Shown here in pieces: positions 1 to 6,141 of a stretch of DNA of 7,320 bases. Position 1 is the stretch's first letter. Each line of letters opens with the position of its first letter. The position numbers and the translations under genes were made by a program. The DNA comes from Thioploca sp. (GTDB taxonomy: Bacteria; Pseudomonadota; Gammaproteobacteria; Beggiatoales; Beggiatoaceae): contig DRQV01000013.1 in assembly GCA_011371325.1 (NCBI GenBank), positions 1 through 7,320 on the forward strand. The letters are read 5' to 3'. A model generated the notes under the pieces. It was not told the origin of the DNA. It worked only from the letters and a program-made list of their open reading frames with translations, and searched no databases.

Positions 1-607
1 ATGGAATGTCATGGGTTTTTAGGTAACTATTTAGAGTACCAAGTGGTTTATCTATAAAATGAATGATGTCTTTTTTGGTATAGATTTCTTCGGGAAATGA
101 AGCTTTTAAACCAAATTGTTTCATTAGTTTAATACATTGTTCTTGTACTGTTTGTTGAATGTTGGGAGTTATTCCGCAGGCTTGCTCTATGACAGTGTCT
201 ATGGCAGTTCTAATTAGAGCAGGAACTAAAACTGAGCATCTTTTACCAACATGTAATTGGTTCTTTTGAAGTGCATTGTGTCCAGCAGCTACAACATAAG
301 CACTAATTATAGTTTCTATCATGTTACTATCATAAACTATAATTTCCCTACCTTTGTGTGGGCTATTTTTAGCTTCTACTGTTGCTAAAGTAGCTACCAC
401 GCTTATACCCTTATCAACAAACGGTTTAAGAGTTTTTGGAGGCCAAGTAGCTACCACGCTCCTTAAAGATACATGCTTCATTCCTAGCAAATCAGCAGCC
501 CCACGTTCACTCAAACATGCAGAGCCATCACTCAGTATATACCCATCACATTTTATCCCGGGAATTAGTTCAATTTTCCCATATTTTACAGCTTGTAATT
601 CTTGCAT
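1..607 (-). CDS. P63C-like protein, 3' end cut off by window edge
   Basis: An open frame of 202 codons runs from ATG at 607-605 to the window edge without a stop, so the C-terminus is missing. The start is backed by GAGGT (617-613), five bases upstream. I see an N-terminal segment with DGYILSDGSACLSERGAADL (21-40), then KPFVDKG (61-67), and a helical segment around 92-146 with LQKNQLHVGKR (113-123) and a closing ACGI. The order and spacing resemble P63C-domain proteins, which typically carry a 'Y-L-DG-x-LS-x-G' start, a 'KPF' motif and a helical 'LP-x-ICDVYL ... ALVDEATGY' end. That family match is from memory and is remote. The role of P63C proteins is poorly known; they are common near phage and mobile genes. 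No signal peptide or membrane segment is visible. The neighbouring KilA-N gene, 184 bp upstream, fits a mobile context. I am sure it is a gene and unsure of the family. Confidence 0.8.
   Translation of the reverse strand, partial: MQELQAVKYGKIELIPGIKCDGYILSDGSACLSERGAADLLGMKHVSLRSVVATWPPKTLKPFVDKGISVVATLATVEAKNSPHKGREIIVYDSNMIETIISAYVVAAGHNALQKNQLHVGKRCSVLVPALIRTAIDTVIEQACGITPNIQQTVQEQCIKLMKQFGLKASFPEEIYTKKDIIHFIDKPLGTLNSYLKTHDIP
388..460. repeat. 16-bp direct repeat inside the P63C-like gene
   Basis: The 16-base word AAGTAGCTACCACGCT occurs at 388-403 and exactly again at 445-460. The copies are 57 bp apart, so both are read in the same frame and both encode Ser-Val-Val-Ala-Thr (residues 50-54 and 69-73). 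This could be a short tandem duplication of 19 codons that has since diverged, or a coincidence helped by the shared peptide. Confidence 0.7.
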
Positions 608-634
608 AGTTTACCTCATTATTTGAAATTTAGG

Positions 635-678
635 GCCAGATTTAATTCGAGCCTGACCCCTTTTCTTTTATATCTGGC
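635..678. repeat. Imperfect inverted repeat, possible transposon remnant
   Basis: GCCAGATTTAA (635-645) is matched on the other strand by the complement of TTATATCTGGC (668-678), 10 of 11 positions. Between them lies the block TTCGAGCCTGACCCC (646-660). From memory, the word GGGGTCAGGCTCGAATTA is widespread in gammaproteobacterial intergenic DNA and near IS200-like REP-associated transposases, so this could be the scar of a small mobile element. That link is inference and no transposase is present here. Confidence 0.45.
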
Positions 679-680
679 AT
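642..680 (-). CDS. Possible 12-codon leader or gene remnant
   Basis: An ATG at 680-678 is preceded by a strong AAGGAG (695-690) with a nine-base spacer and opens a frame of 12 codons (MPDIKEKGSGSN) ending in TAA at 644-642, 35 bp before the P63C-like start. Its second half is made of the GGGGTCAGGCTCGAATTAA word. It may be the start of a former gene interrupted by a small repeat, or a leader peptide. It could also be chance; only the ribosome-binding site speaks for it. Confidence 0.2.
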   Translation of the reverse strand: MPDIKEKGSGSN

Positions 681-740
681 TTTCTTAGTCTCCTTTTCTG
701 ATCCTCAGATATGTCTGTGGTCAATGATGTTCGTAAAGTG

Positions 741-789
741 CTAACACCATTCTTGAGCCGCCGAAGGTCGGCCTCCAAAATTTAGTTAG
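741..789. repeat. Structured intergenic repeat, copy 1
   Basis: This 49-bp element is bounded by CTAAC (741-745) and GTTAG (785-789), which are inverted repeats. Inside is a GC-rich hairpin: GAG-CCG (755-760) pairs with CGG (769-771) and CTC (773-775) with one bulged base (772), and the inner CC/GG (761-762/766-767) leaves a GAA loop. It is nearly identical to copy 3 at 7256-7305 and shares length and plan with copy 2. It sits 2 bp beyond the KilA-N stop codon. No T-run follows the stem on either strand, so it is not a canonical terminator. Confidence 0.85.
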
Positions 790-791
790 AA

Positions 792-1592
792 TTAATTTAA
801 TTTCTCTAAAACCTTTGTGAGTTGTTTATAAGACGTAACTAGTTCAGTATCAATTGAAAATATTAAATTATTAAGCCATTTAGCCCTTGTATCTTGGATA
901 AAAGCATTATGCTCTTCTTCGTTATAACCTTTAGTATTAAGAATTTCTAACTTTTCTCGAAACTGTTTAGCTATTTGAATATAAATACCATGATTATTTT
1001 TATCTTTTCTATCAGGTAAAGTATTAATGGCCATATTTAGTTCTTTATAATAATCTCCTCCAATATCTCTTAAAGACAATAGATTTTCTTCTATAAAAAC
1101 TCGATAAATTTCAACTTCTAAATCTTTATCAAGCATAGAAGCAATTTTTAATAAAATATATAGTTCAGCCCAAGTTCCTCCATATTTTCCTTTTTTTGAT
1201 TGAATCAAATTTGAAAACTGTTTTATCAACTCGCCATATTGAATTTTTCCTTCGGCTGTTTTAAATTCTTTCAATTTTCCATAATCAGACTGAATTGTAA
1301 TAAAGTTTAATTTATCTGGATTAAAATCATTGTTAAAATGGGAGTTTTTTAAATGTGGCGATTCGCCACAATTAGAATTTCTTAATAATTGAGTATGTCT
1401 TGAGATAATAAATTCCCATAAATCTTGCTTTCTTAAAATTTCTTTGAGAGGTATAGGTTCAAGATTTTTTGCCTTTCTATTTCTATTACCCATTTCCAAG
1501 ACTTGAGATACTTTACCCATCATTGTTTTATGACCAATTTCTAAAACTCCAAAATTTCCTATTTTTACAGTCATTATTTGATTAGTATTCAT
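792..1592 (-). CDS. KilA-N domain protein
   Basis: A 266-residue soluble protein. Residues 135-190 carry GKYGGTWAELYILLKIASML, followed by EIYRVFIEEN. This matches the second half of KilA-N domains, where a 'GK-GGT-h' motif leads into the helix that packs the DNA-binding fold. KilA-N proteins occur in phages, large DNA viruses and bacterial accessory regions, often as antirepressors or DNA-binding regulators; the role here is inferred from that. The N-terminal part (8-70, VKIGNFGVLEIGHKTMMGKV) is conserved-looking but not recognised. It is joined by an Asn/Ser-rich linker (71-95) that contains a DNA palindrome. The C-terminus (200-266) is helical and charged. The start ATG at 1592 has GGAG (1609-1606) upstream at a long 13-base spacing; an in-frame ATG at codon 7 has no ribosome-binding site. 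It is probably transcribed alone from the 93-bp upstream gap. Confidence 0.85.
   Translation of the reverse strand: MNTNQIMTVKIGNFGVLEIGHKTMMGKVSQVLEMGNRNRKAKNLEPIPLKEILRKQDLWEFIISRHTQLLRNSNCGESPHLKNSHFNNDFNPDKLNFITIQSDYGKLKEFKTAEGKIQYGELIKQFSNLIQSKKGKYGGTWAELYILLKIASMLDKDLEVEIYRVFIEENLLSLRDIGGDYYKELNMAINTLPDRKDKNNHGIYIQIAKQFREKLEILNTKGYNEEEHNAFIQDTRAKWLNNLIFSIDTELVTSYKQLTKVLEKLN
1354..1370. repeat. 17-bp perfect palindrome inside the KilA-N gene
   Basis: TGTGGCGA (1354-1361) and TCGCCACA (1363-1370) are perfect inverted repeats around one central base. The site is the most GC-rich spot of an otherwise AT-rich gene. It encodes part of the interdomain linker (NCGESPHL, from residue 74), where an insertion would be tolerated. 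It may be a small palindromic element inserted in frame or a protein-binding site. An mRNA hairpin of seven pairs with a three-base loop is possible. Confidence 0.6.
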
Positions 1593-1685
1593 TTTATAGA
1601 TATATCTCCAAAATTAAGTTAAAATCTATGGTTATTTGGTGGGTAGTAATAAAGCATGTTAAACATCATAACACAATTTCAAAAG
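1593..1685. promoter_or_regulatory. Upstream region of the KilA-N gene with small palindromes
   Basis: This 93-bp gap should hold the promoter for the KilA-N gene. Two symmetric sites are visible: AGATATATCT (1598-1607), a perfect 10-bp palindrome overlapping the ribosome-binding site, and ATGTTAAACAT (1656-1666), five-base arms around one base, of operator size. On the minus strand TTGTGT and TTTATT lie 17 bp apart across the second palindrome and could be a weak sigma-70 promoter. If so, the palindrome would be well placed for repression. None of this is firm in such AT-rich DNA. Confidence 0.3.
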
Positions 1686-1922
1686 TTACCCCATTGTTTC
1701 CGCATACCACATTAGACTTGTTTTTGAAGCATGCATAAAGGATGAAAATATCTGAAATTTTATTTCACCAAAAGATATTACTAATACAAGCAAATCAACA
1801 GGTAGTAATACGAGTCCCACAATAAAAACAATTACGGCTAGTGGCAACATTACAATCAAATACCATGCAGTGCCAATAATTAACTTTAACGCCGTACCTA
1901 TCGCTTCAAATGCTTCTTCCAT
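1686..1922 (-). CDS. Small two-helix membrane protein
   Basis: A 78-residue protein with a long hydrophobic stretch from about residue 12 to 53. It is broken by two Leu-Pro steps (LPLAV and LLPVD), which suggests two membrane helices or a hairpin, followed by a soluble aromatic tail (MWYAETMG). There is no cleavable signal peptide and no family I recognise. I place the start at ATG 1922-1920 because AGGGGG (1933-1928) lies five bases upstream. The in-frame GTG at 1928 overlaps that ribosome-binding site and cannot use it. The gene stands between two unrelated genes, with the repeat copy 2 in its upstream gap, so an own promoter is likely. It could be a toxin-like or membrane-stress peptide, but nothing in the sequence proves that. 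Confidence 0.7.
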   Translation of the reverse strand: MEEAFEAIGTALKLIIGTAWYLIVMLPLAVIVFIVGLVLLPVDLLVLVISFGEIKFQIFSSFMHASKTSLMWYAETMG

Positions 1923-1927
1923 ATACA

Positions 1928-1933
1928 CCCCCT
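1928..1933 (-). promoter_or_regulatory. Ribosome-binding site deciding the small membrane protein start
   Basis: On the minus strand AGGGGG (1933-1928) stands five bases before the ATG at 1922-1920. It overlaps the alternative GTG start (1928-1926), which argues for the ATG and a 78-residue product. Confidence 0.65.
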
Positions 1934-1950
1934 GTATTTATTTCACCCAA

Positions 1951-2000
1951 CTAACACTCCTCTTCTCCCGCCGCTAGGTCGGTGAGAAAGGGTAAGTTAG
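1951..2000. repeat. Structured intergenic repeat, copy 2 (stem-swapped variant)
   Basis: This 50-bp element has the same CTAAC (1951-1955) and GTTAG (1996-2000) ends and the same CCGCCG...GGTCGG core as copies 1 and 3. Its flanking stem is reversed: CTC (1965-1967) pairs with GAG (1984-1986), where the other copies have GAG pairing with CTC. The one-base bulge (1983) and the inner CC/GG pairs (1971-1972/1977-1978, loop GCTA) are kept. Double compensatory change points to selection for the hairpin. It lies 22 bp past the LRR stop codon and 28 bp before the ribosome-binding site serving the membrane protein. Confidence 0.8.
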
Positions 2001-2022
2001 AATTAATTTACTATATTCACAA

Positions 2023-3558
2023 TTATTTATCAAATAAAGATATACTAGTTTGTTCAATATATTTAATAACCTGCATTCCATCCTGCCAAGGATTTTTACC
2101 AGCTTCAATTAAAGCAGTATAAAATGTGTAATCACCTGCAAAATTCTTTGGTACTATAAAATCTGAAATCACAGAAAATCTGTCTTTTATTGTATTCAAA
2201 TTATTTTTAAAAAATTGAGGAGTAGAACTGAGAGTAATAGAAGGAGTTAGATATATAAATTCCTTTGATGGTAATTCAATCGCTATCCATAAATCAACTT
2301 TATCTGTAGTTTTAAAACTGACTTCTGTTTTTATGTTTACTATCTCTCCTACAACATAATATAGTTTAGACTCAAGATATTCTATAAAAGCATAATCTTT
2401 GTTAGTTCCACAAATTGGAAATGTGTCTAATTGTGCTTGCCAGTCTTTGCTATAATCAACAAATAATTCTACAACTATATCTACAGCAGATAATGTATTA
2501 AAAGGAAAAGACCAAGCAGAATAATCAAAATCTTTTTGTTTACAAAGTGGATTATTTCTTAAATCAATTGTATATAATTTAATAATTGTATCAGAGTAAG
2601 TTGGAATTGGTCCGGTCAATTGGTTAGATTTAAGAGACAGTGCATTTAGATTAGGTAAAGTAAAACTGGGAATTGTACCTGTTAGTTTATTATATCCAAG
2701 ATAAAGCCTCTTTAAATTAGATAATGCATTAAAATTTGGGATGGAGCCTGTCAATTGATTTTTTTCAAGAAAGATAACTTTTAAATTATTAGAAGCACCA
2801 AAATCTGGAATAAAGCCTGTCAAATTGTTGTTATTTAGGCTAAGAAATTCTAAATTAGGTAAACTAAAATTAGGAATTGAGCCTGTTAATTCATTATTAT
2901 CAAGATGTAAATTTTGCAAATTAGGCAAATTAAAATTCGGAATTGTTCCTGTTAATTTATTATTATCAAGATACAAATACTGTAAATTAGGCAAATTAAA
3001 ATTTGGAATTGTTCCTGTTAGTTGACTGTGAGACAAACTAAGCCATTCTAAATTAGACAAATTAAAATTTGGAATTATAACATTTAATTCATTATTATTT
3101 AATGTGTTAGAATGAAGATCAAGATGTTTTAATTTAGGCAAATTAAAATTTGGAATAGTACCTGTTAATTGCTCATAAAAAAGATAGAGTTCTTCTAAAT
3201 TAGGCAAATTAAAATCAGGAATTGTACCTGTTAGTTTATCAGAAACTAAATAGAGTTCGCGTAAATTATGTAAAGCTGAAAAATTAGGAATTTGTCCAAT
3301 CAAATTGTTAAAATGAGATTCTATTTCAACTACTCCATTATTCTCACAAGTAATGCCATACCAACTGCAAGGTGTATTCGTTTCATTCCAACCTTCATTA
3401 TCACCCCAATTATCTCCATTTGTACTATGATAAAGTTCTAGTAATGATTCGCACTCGGCAGGAGGGATTTCTGTTACTTGATTGCAATCAGTAGCAGCTT
3501 GTGCAATTGTGGTGATTCCTAAAATAGTCCCAAAAAGTAATCTTTTAAAAATAGACAT
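2023..3558 (-). CDS. Secreted leucine-rich-repeat protein
   Basis: A 511-residue exported protein. Residues 1-21 form a signal peptide (basic MSIFKR, hydrophobic core, AQA before the likely cleavage site). Residues 35-79 are a plant-type LRR N-terminal cap (ELYHSTNGDNWG, GWNE, then C64 and C71 in TPCSWYGITC). Residues 76-335 are about eleven LRRs of the LxxLxLxxNxLTGxIPNFNLPN type, ending in a LRNNPLC cap. Residues 388-511 are a beta-rich tail (VDLWIAIELP, then DYTFYTALIEAGKNPWQDG) that I know, from memory, as a recurring C-terminal module of Beggiatoa-type secreted proteins. LRR surfaces bind proteins, so adhesion or partner recognition outside the cell is likely, though the ligand is unknown. 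The start has a modest GGAAA (3569-3565) six bases upstream. It lies 69 bp downstream of the S8 protease gene on the same strand and may be co-transcribed with it. Confidence 0.9.
   Translation of the reverse strand: MSIFKRLLFGTILGITTIAQAATDCNQVTEIPPAECESLLELYHSTNGDNWGDNEGWNETNTPCSWYGITCENNGVVEIESHFNNLIGQIPNFSALHNLRELYLVSDKLTGTIPDFNLPNLEELYLFYEQLTGTIPNFNLPKLKHLDLHSNTLNNNELNVIIPNFNLSNLEWLSLSHSQLTGTIPNFNLPNLQYLYLDNNKLTGTIPNFNLPNLQNLHLDNNELTGSIPNFSLPNLEFLSLNNNNLTGFIPDFGASNNLKVIFLEKNQLTGSIPNFNALSNLKRLYLGYNKLTGTIPSFTLPNLNALSLKSNQLTGPIPTYSDTIIKLYTIDLRNNPLCKQKDFDYSAWSFPFNTLSAVDIVVELFVDYSKDWQAQLDTFPICGTNKDYAFIEYLESKLYYVVGEIVNIKTEVSFKTTDKVDLWIAIELPSKEFIYLTPSITLSSTPQFFKNNLNTIKDRFSVISDFIVPKNFAGDYTFYTALIEAGKNPWQDGMQVIKYIEQTSISLFDK
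2554..3333 (-). repeat. 66-bp tandem coding repeats (LRR array)
   Basis: The LRR array is built of 22-codon units. Some neighbouring units are almost identical in DNA: AAATTAGGCAAATTAAAATT occurs at 2918-2937 and again exactly 66 bp on at 2984-3003. The consensus peptide is LTGTIPNFNLPNL. One unit (residues about 145-171, HLDLHSNTLNNNELNVIIPN onward) is 27 residues, five longer than the rest. Near-identity at the DNA level implies recent unit duplication or gene conversion. Confidence 0.85.
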
Positions 3559-3577
3559 AATTATTTTCCAATTAAAA

Positions 3578-3641
3578 AGTTAGAACAATAGTTTCTAGCA
3601 ATGCAGAAACTATCATAACTTGTTATTTTAATATTCTAACT
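3578..3641. repeat. Nested inverted repeats between protease and LRR genes
   Basis: An inner perfect hairpin has arms ATAGTTTCT (3588-3596) and AGAAACTAT (3605-3613) with an eight-base loop. Around it, AGTTAGAA (3578-3585) and TTCTAACT (3634-3641) form an outer inverted repeat that reaches into the last codons of the protease gene. On the minus strand the inner hairpin is followed, nine bases on, by a run of five T's. It could thus act as a weak terminator or attenuator between the two genes, but the stem is AT-rich and the T-run is late. The outer arms share the GTTAGAA word with the three structured repeats of the window. Confidence 0.5.
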
Positions 3642-6141
3642 GAACATGGTCAATTAACATGGCAGAATCATAAATATCATCCCCTTCGTCTGTTATATCA
3701 AAGGAAATTTCAATTTCATAAATACCACCATTATTTGGTATAGGAATAACAGTTCCAACATGTATCCAACCAGTCTGTCCAGCAGTCTCATCTCCACCAG
3801 GAGCTAGATTTTCATATATAACTTCTAGAAGAAATTTAGAAGTATTTACACTGGCTAGAATCTCATCAAATATTACATTGCCTTCATTAATAAGTTTTAC
3901 TTTAAGAGTATCATCATAGATAGAACCAACATATTCTGGATATTCTTCACTAACAAAATTATAATCCATGCTAATAGGCAGCTCTGTGACTCCCGGTTGC
4001 ACAGTTAAAGTTTTTCGTAAAGAAGCAGATACAAAATCACTACCAGGGCCAGTGGAACAAGCAGCCATATACTTACGATGAGTTGGTTTAATTGGATTTT
4101 TAGTTCCTAAACTTTGAATAACACCACAAGTACCAGTAAATTCCCATTCTGATAAATCACCAGTCTCAAAACTACCATTAAATACCGCTTCAAATATATC
4201 AAGTCGATTACCTATTTTTAGCTCTGGGTCTAAAGGTTCTGCCGTTTTTAGCAGTCGTTCACGAATTTGGTTTGGTTTCCAATCAGTATGTAATGACCAT
4301 AAAATGGCTGCTGCTCCTGATACTAATGGGGTGGACATGCTGGTTCCTGATAAAATACCATAGTATTCACTATTATATTCTGTTGTAACTAATTTTTCTA
4401 ATTCTCCTTCTCTTAAGGTTAGTTCATCATTTTCAGAAAAAAGCCCATTTTTATATGTATTTAAGCAAGTTATTTGTTTAGTAGATGGAAGTGAGCAATA
4501 AGGCCCAATTATTCCGTCAAAACAATCAATTTGTTTTTGAGGTACCATACAAACACAAGTTCTTGGGTCTTTAGTACTATTTGTGAGGCATTCATATTTT
4601 CGTTTAGCTGTGTCATTAATTGTTGACATAACATGGTCTCCAGGTGCAGCAATATTAACCCAATCACCAAAATAACTATCGCATGAACGTTTATCAGCTT
4701 CAGTATTATAGCAGTTATCATCCTTAGGATTATTGTAAGAATCATTTTCTTTTGGGTAACGAATATCTCCTTTATAATTGATAGTGGAATTACCAACACA
4801 AAGTACTCCTAAATCTTCAAGTCCTAAATTTTCTGAGTTAATTGAATAGGCACAAGGGAAACGTACTCCATTTGGACCAACTCTGAATTTACCGTCTTCA
4901 TATTCCACGTTATTTTTATCTTTATATCCTTTGATACGATTGTGTGCTGCTGCTATGATTAATTTGTCATTGTCATTAGCATATTTTACAGCGGTTTTAA
5001 GGTTTTCAAACTCTAAATCATTTAGATCATCAAAATCAACTCCTCCACTTATATTGATAATTTTAGAATCTAGATTATTATCTACTGCATAAGTTATTGC
5101 TTCTGGTAATAAACTACCATCATATTGTAATGCAACAATAGGTATTATTTCACTATCCCAAGCAATACCAGATATACCAATACCATTGTTTGTAGATGCT
5201 GCTGCAACACCTGCGACATGTGTACCATGACCATTAGAATATCCATCTGTTGTGTCTTTACTGCCTGAAAAAATATTCCATCCTCTTTCTCCTACATTAT
5301 CTCTTAAATCAAGATTATTAGTATCTTTCCCATTTATAGAATCTATTCCAGTATCAATAAATGTAATTGGTACATTGCCTTTAGCTATTAACCAAGTTTC
5401 ATCAGCACGTACTGTCGTTAAATTGGGCCGTAATTCTACAGCAGTTAATCCATATGATTCAAATTCATCTGCGTATAAATACGATTGTGGATCATCTGGA
5501 TATGCAGAAACACTAGTTTGAACTGAAATATCAAAAGACCTTACCTCATGATAAGCTTTAAAGGCCACTAATTTATCTCGAAGTGACTGTAAAGTTTTAT
5601 CACTTTGGATATGTAAATAAAATGCACCAAGTGTTGGAGTAGAACCCAATATAGTTGCATTTTCAGCAGCTACAATTTCCTCAATACGCTCTGGAGTAGT
5701 ACCTTCTAAAAAATAAATGGTTAATTTGTTCAAATTAATTAACTGGCCAGTATCAGGACTTTTCATTGAATAATCGTTAGCAAATGACTCAGCAGGTGGT
5801 GGGCCAATTGGAAATCTAGTTACTGTAAAAAATTTAATTTTAGAAGTTACTAGTTTTTTATTATGAATAGCTGTAGCACGATAAAACTTTTTACCCTCAA
5901 CTCCACCAGTTATCGTGAATGTTCCTGAATATAAGTAATTACCATCATAATTAAGTATTCCCATTGTTTTGATTAAAGAACCATTTTCATCAACTTCTTC
6001 TAACGTCAAAAAATCTGGAGGAGATTTTACACCAAAAACATTAGTGCTAAAATTAACTTCCACACTTGAAACATCAAGATTAACGGCACTAGGATTTATG
6101 GCAGGCGATGAAATAGACAAATCCCCATTCCACAGGTTCAA
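3628..6141 (-). CDS. S8 subtilisin-like protease, lacks own export signal
   Basis: An 837-residue open frame encodes a serine endopeptidase of the subtilase family. Domains in order: Ig-like beta domain (about 8-110), I9-like propeptide (138-205, TIYFLEGTTPERIEEIV), catalytic domain (about 245-652), and a C-terminal beta-sandwich (655-837, NGSFETGDLSEW ... SEEYPEYVGSIYDDT). The triad is complete: Asp263 (FIDTGID), His305 (GHGTHVAG), Ser601 (GTSMSTP), with oxyanion Asn401 (AAHN). The stretch from Asn401 to Ser601 is about 200 residues against 66 in subtilisin and holds ten cysteines (430, 448, 477, 487, 518, 529, 531, 540, 549, 559). The only start near the 5' end is TTG at 6141, without a good ribosome-binding site, just after an in-frame TGA (6156-6154), and there is no signal peptide. 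I therefore infer that translation enters from the overlapping upstream frame, or that the gene is broken. Confidence 0.92.
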   Translation of the reverse strand: MNLWNGDLSISSPAINPSAVNLDVSSVEVNFSTNVFGVKSPPDFLTLEEVDENGSLIKTMGILNYDGNYLYSGTFTITGGVEGKKFYRATAIHNKKLVTSKIKFFTVTRFPIGPPPAESFANDYSMKSPDTGQLINLNKLTIYFLEGTTPERIEEIVAAENATILGSTPTLGAFYLHIQSDKTLQSLRDKLVAFKAYHEVRSFDISVQTSVSAYPDDPQSYLYADEFESYGLTAVELRPNLTTVRADETWLIAKGNVPITFIDTGIDSINGKDTNNLDLRDNVGERGWNIFSGSKDTTDGYSNGHGTHVAGVAAASTNNGIGISGIAWDSEIIPIVALQYDGSLLPEAITYAVDNNLDSKIINISGGVDFDDLNDLEFENLKTAVKYANDNDKLIIAAAHNRIKGYKDKNNVEYEDGKFRVGPNGVRFPCAYSINSENLGLEDLGVLCVGNSTINYKGDIRYPKENDSYNNPKDDNCYNTEADKRSCDSYFGDWVNIAAPGDHVMSTINDTAKRKYECLTNSTKDPRTCVCMVPQKQIDCFDGIIGPYCSLPSTKQITCLNTYKNGLFSENDELTLREGELEKLVTTEYNSEYYGILSGTSMSTPLVSGAAAILWSLHTDWKPNQIRERLLKTAEPLDPELKIGNRLDIFEAVFNGSFETGDLSEWEFTGTCGVIQSLGTKNPIKPTHRKYMAACSTGPGSDFVSASLRKTLTVQPGVTELPISMDYNFVSEEYPEYVGSIYDDTLKVKLINEGNVIFDEILASVNTSKFLLEVIYENLAPGGDETAGQTGWIHVGTVIPIPNNGGIYEIEISFDITDEGDDIYDSAMLIDHVQLEY

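Noticed and set aside
354..626. Open frame on the + strand, 90 codons
   Set aside because: It lies antisense to the P63C-like gene, which has a ribosome-binding site and family-like motifs; the + frame has neither.
741..789. Reading the hairpin repeat as an ordinary intrinsic terminator
   Set aside because: No T-run follows the stem on either strand in any of the three copies, and copy 3 lies upstream of the propeller gene rather than directly behind a gene visible in this window.
2825..3025. Open frame on the + strand with repeated KLGKLKFGIVPV peptides
   Set aside because: It is the antisense reading of the 66-bp LRR repeats; its periodicity comes from that gene.
2554..3333. Evenly spaced repeats as a CRISPR array
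   Set aside because: The period is 66 bp throughout, the units are coding, and there are no unique spacers.
3634..3645. TAACTGA word, known as a repeated intergenic motif in some Beggiatoa-like genomes
   Set aside because: I noticed a single copy, and it lies in the coding end of the protease gene rather than as tandem copies before a start.
4509..4799. Minus-strand open frame inside the protease gene
   Set aside because: It overlaps conserved catalytic-domain sequence in another frame and has no recognisable domain.
5252..5521. Open frame on the + strand, 89 codons
   Set aside because: It is antisense to the region encoding the protease Asp and His motifs, with no supporting signal.
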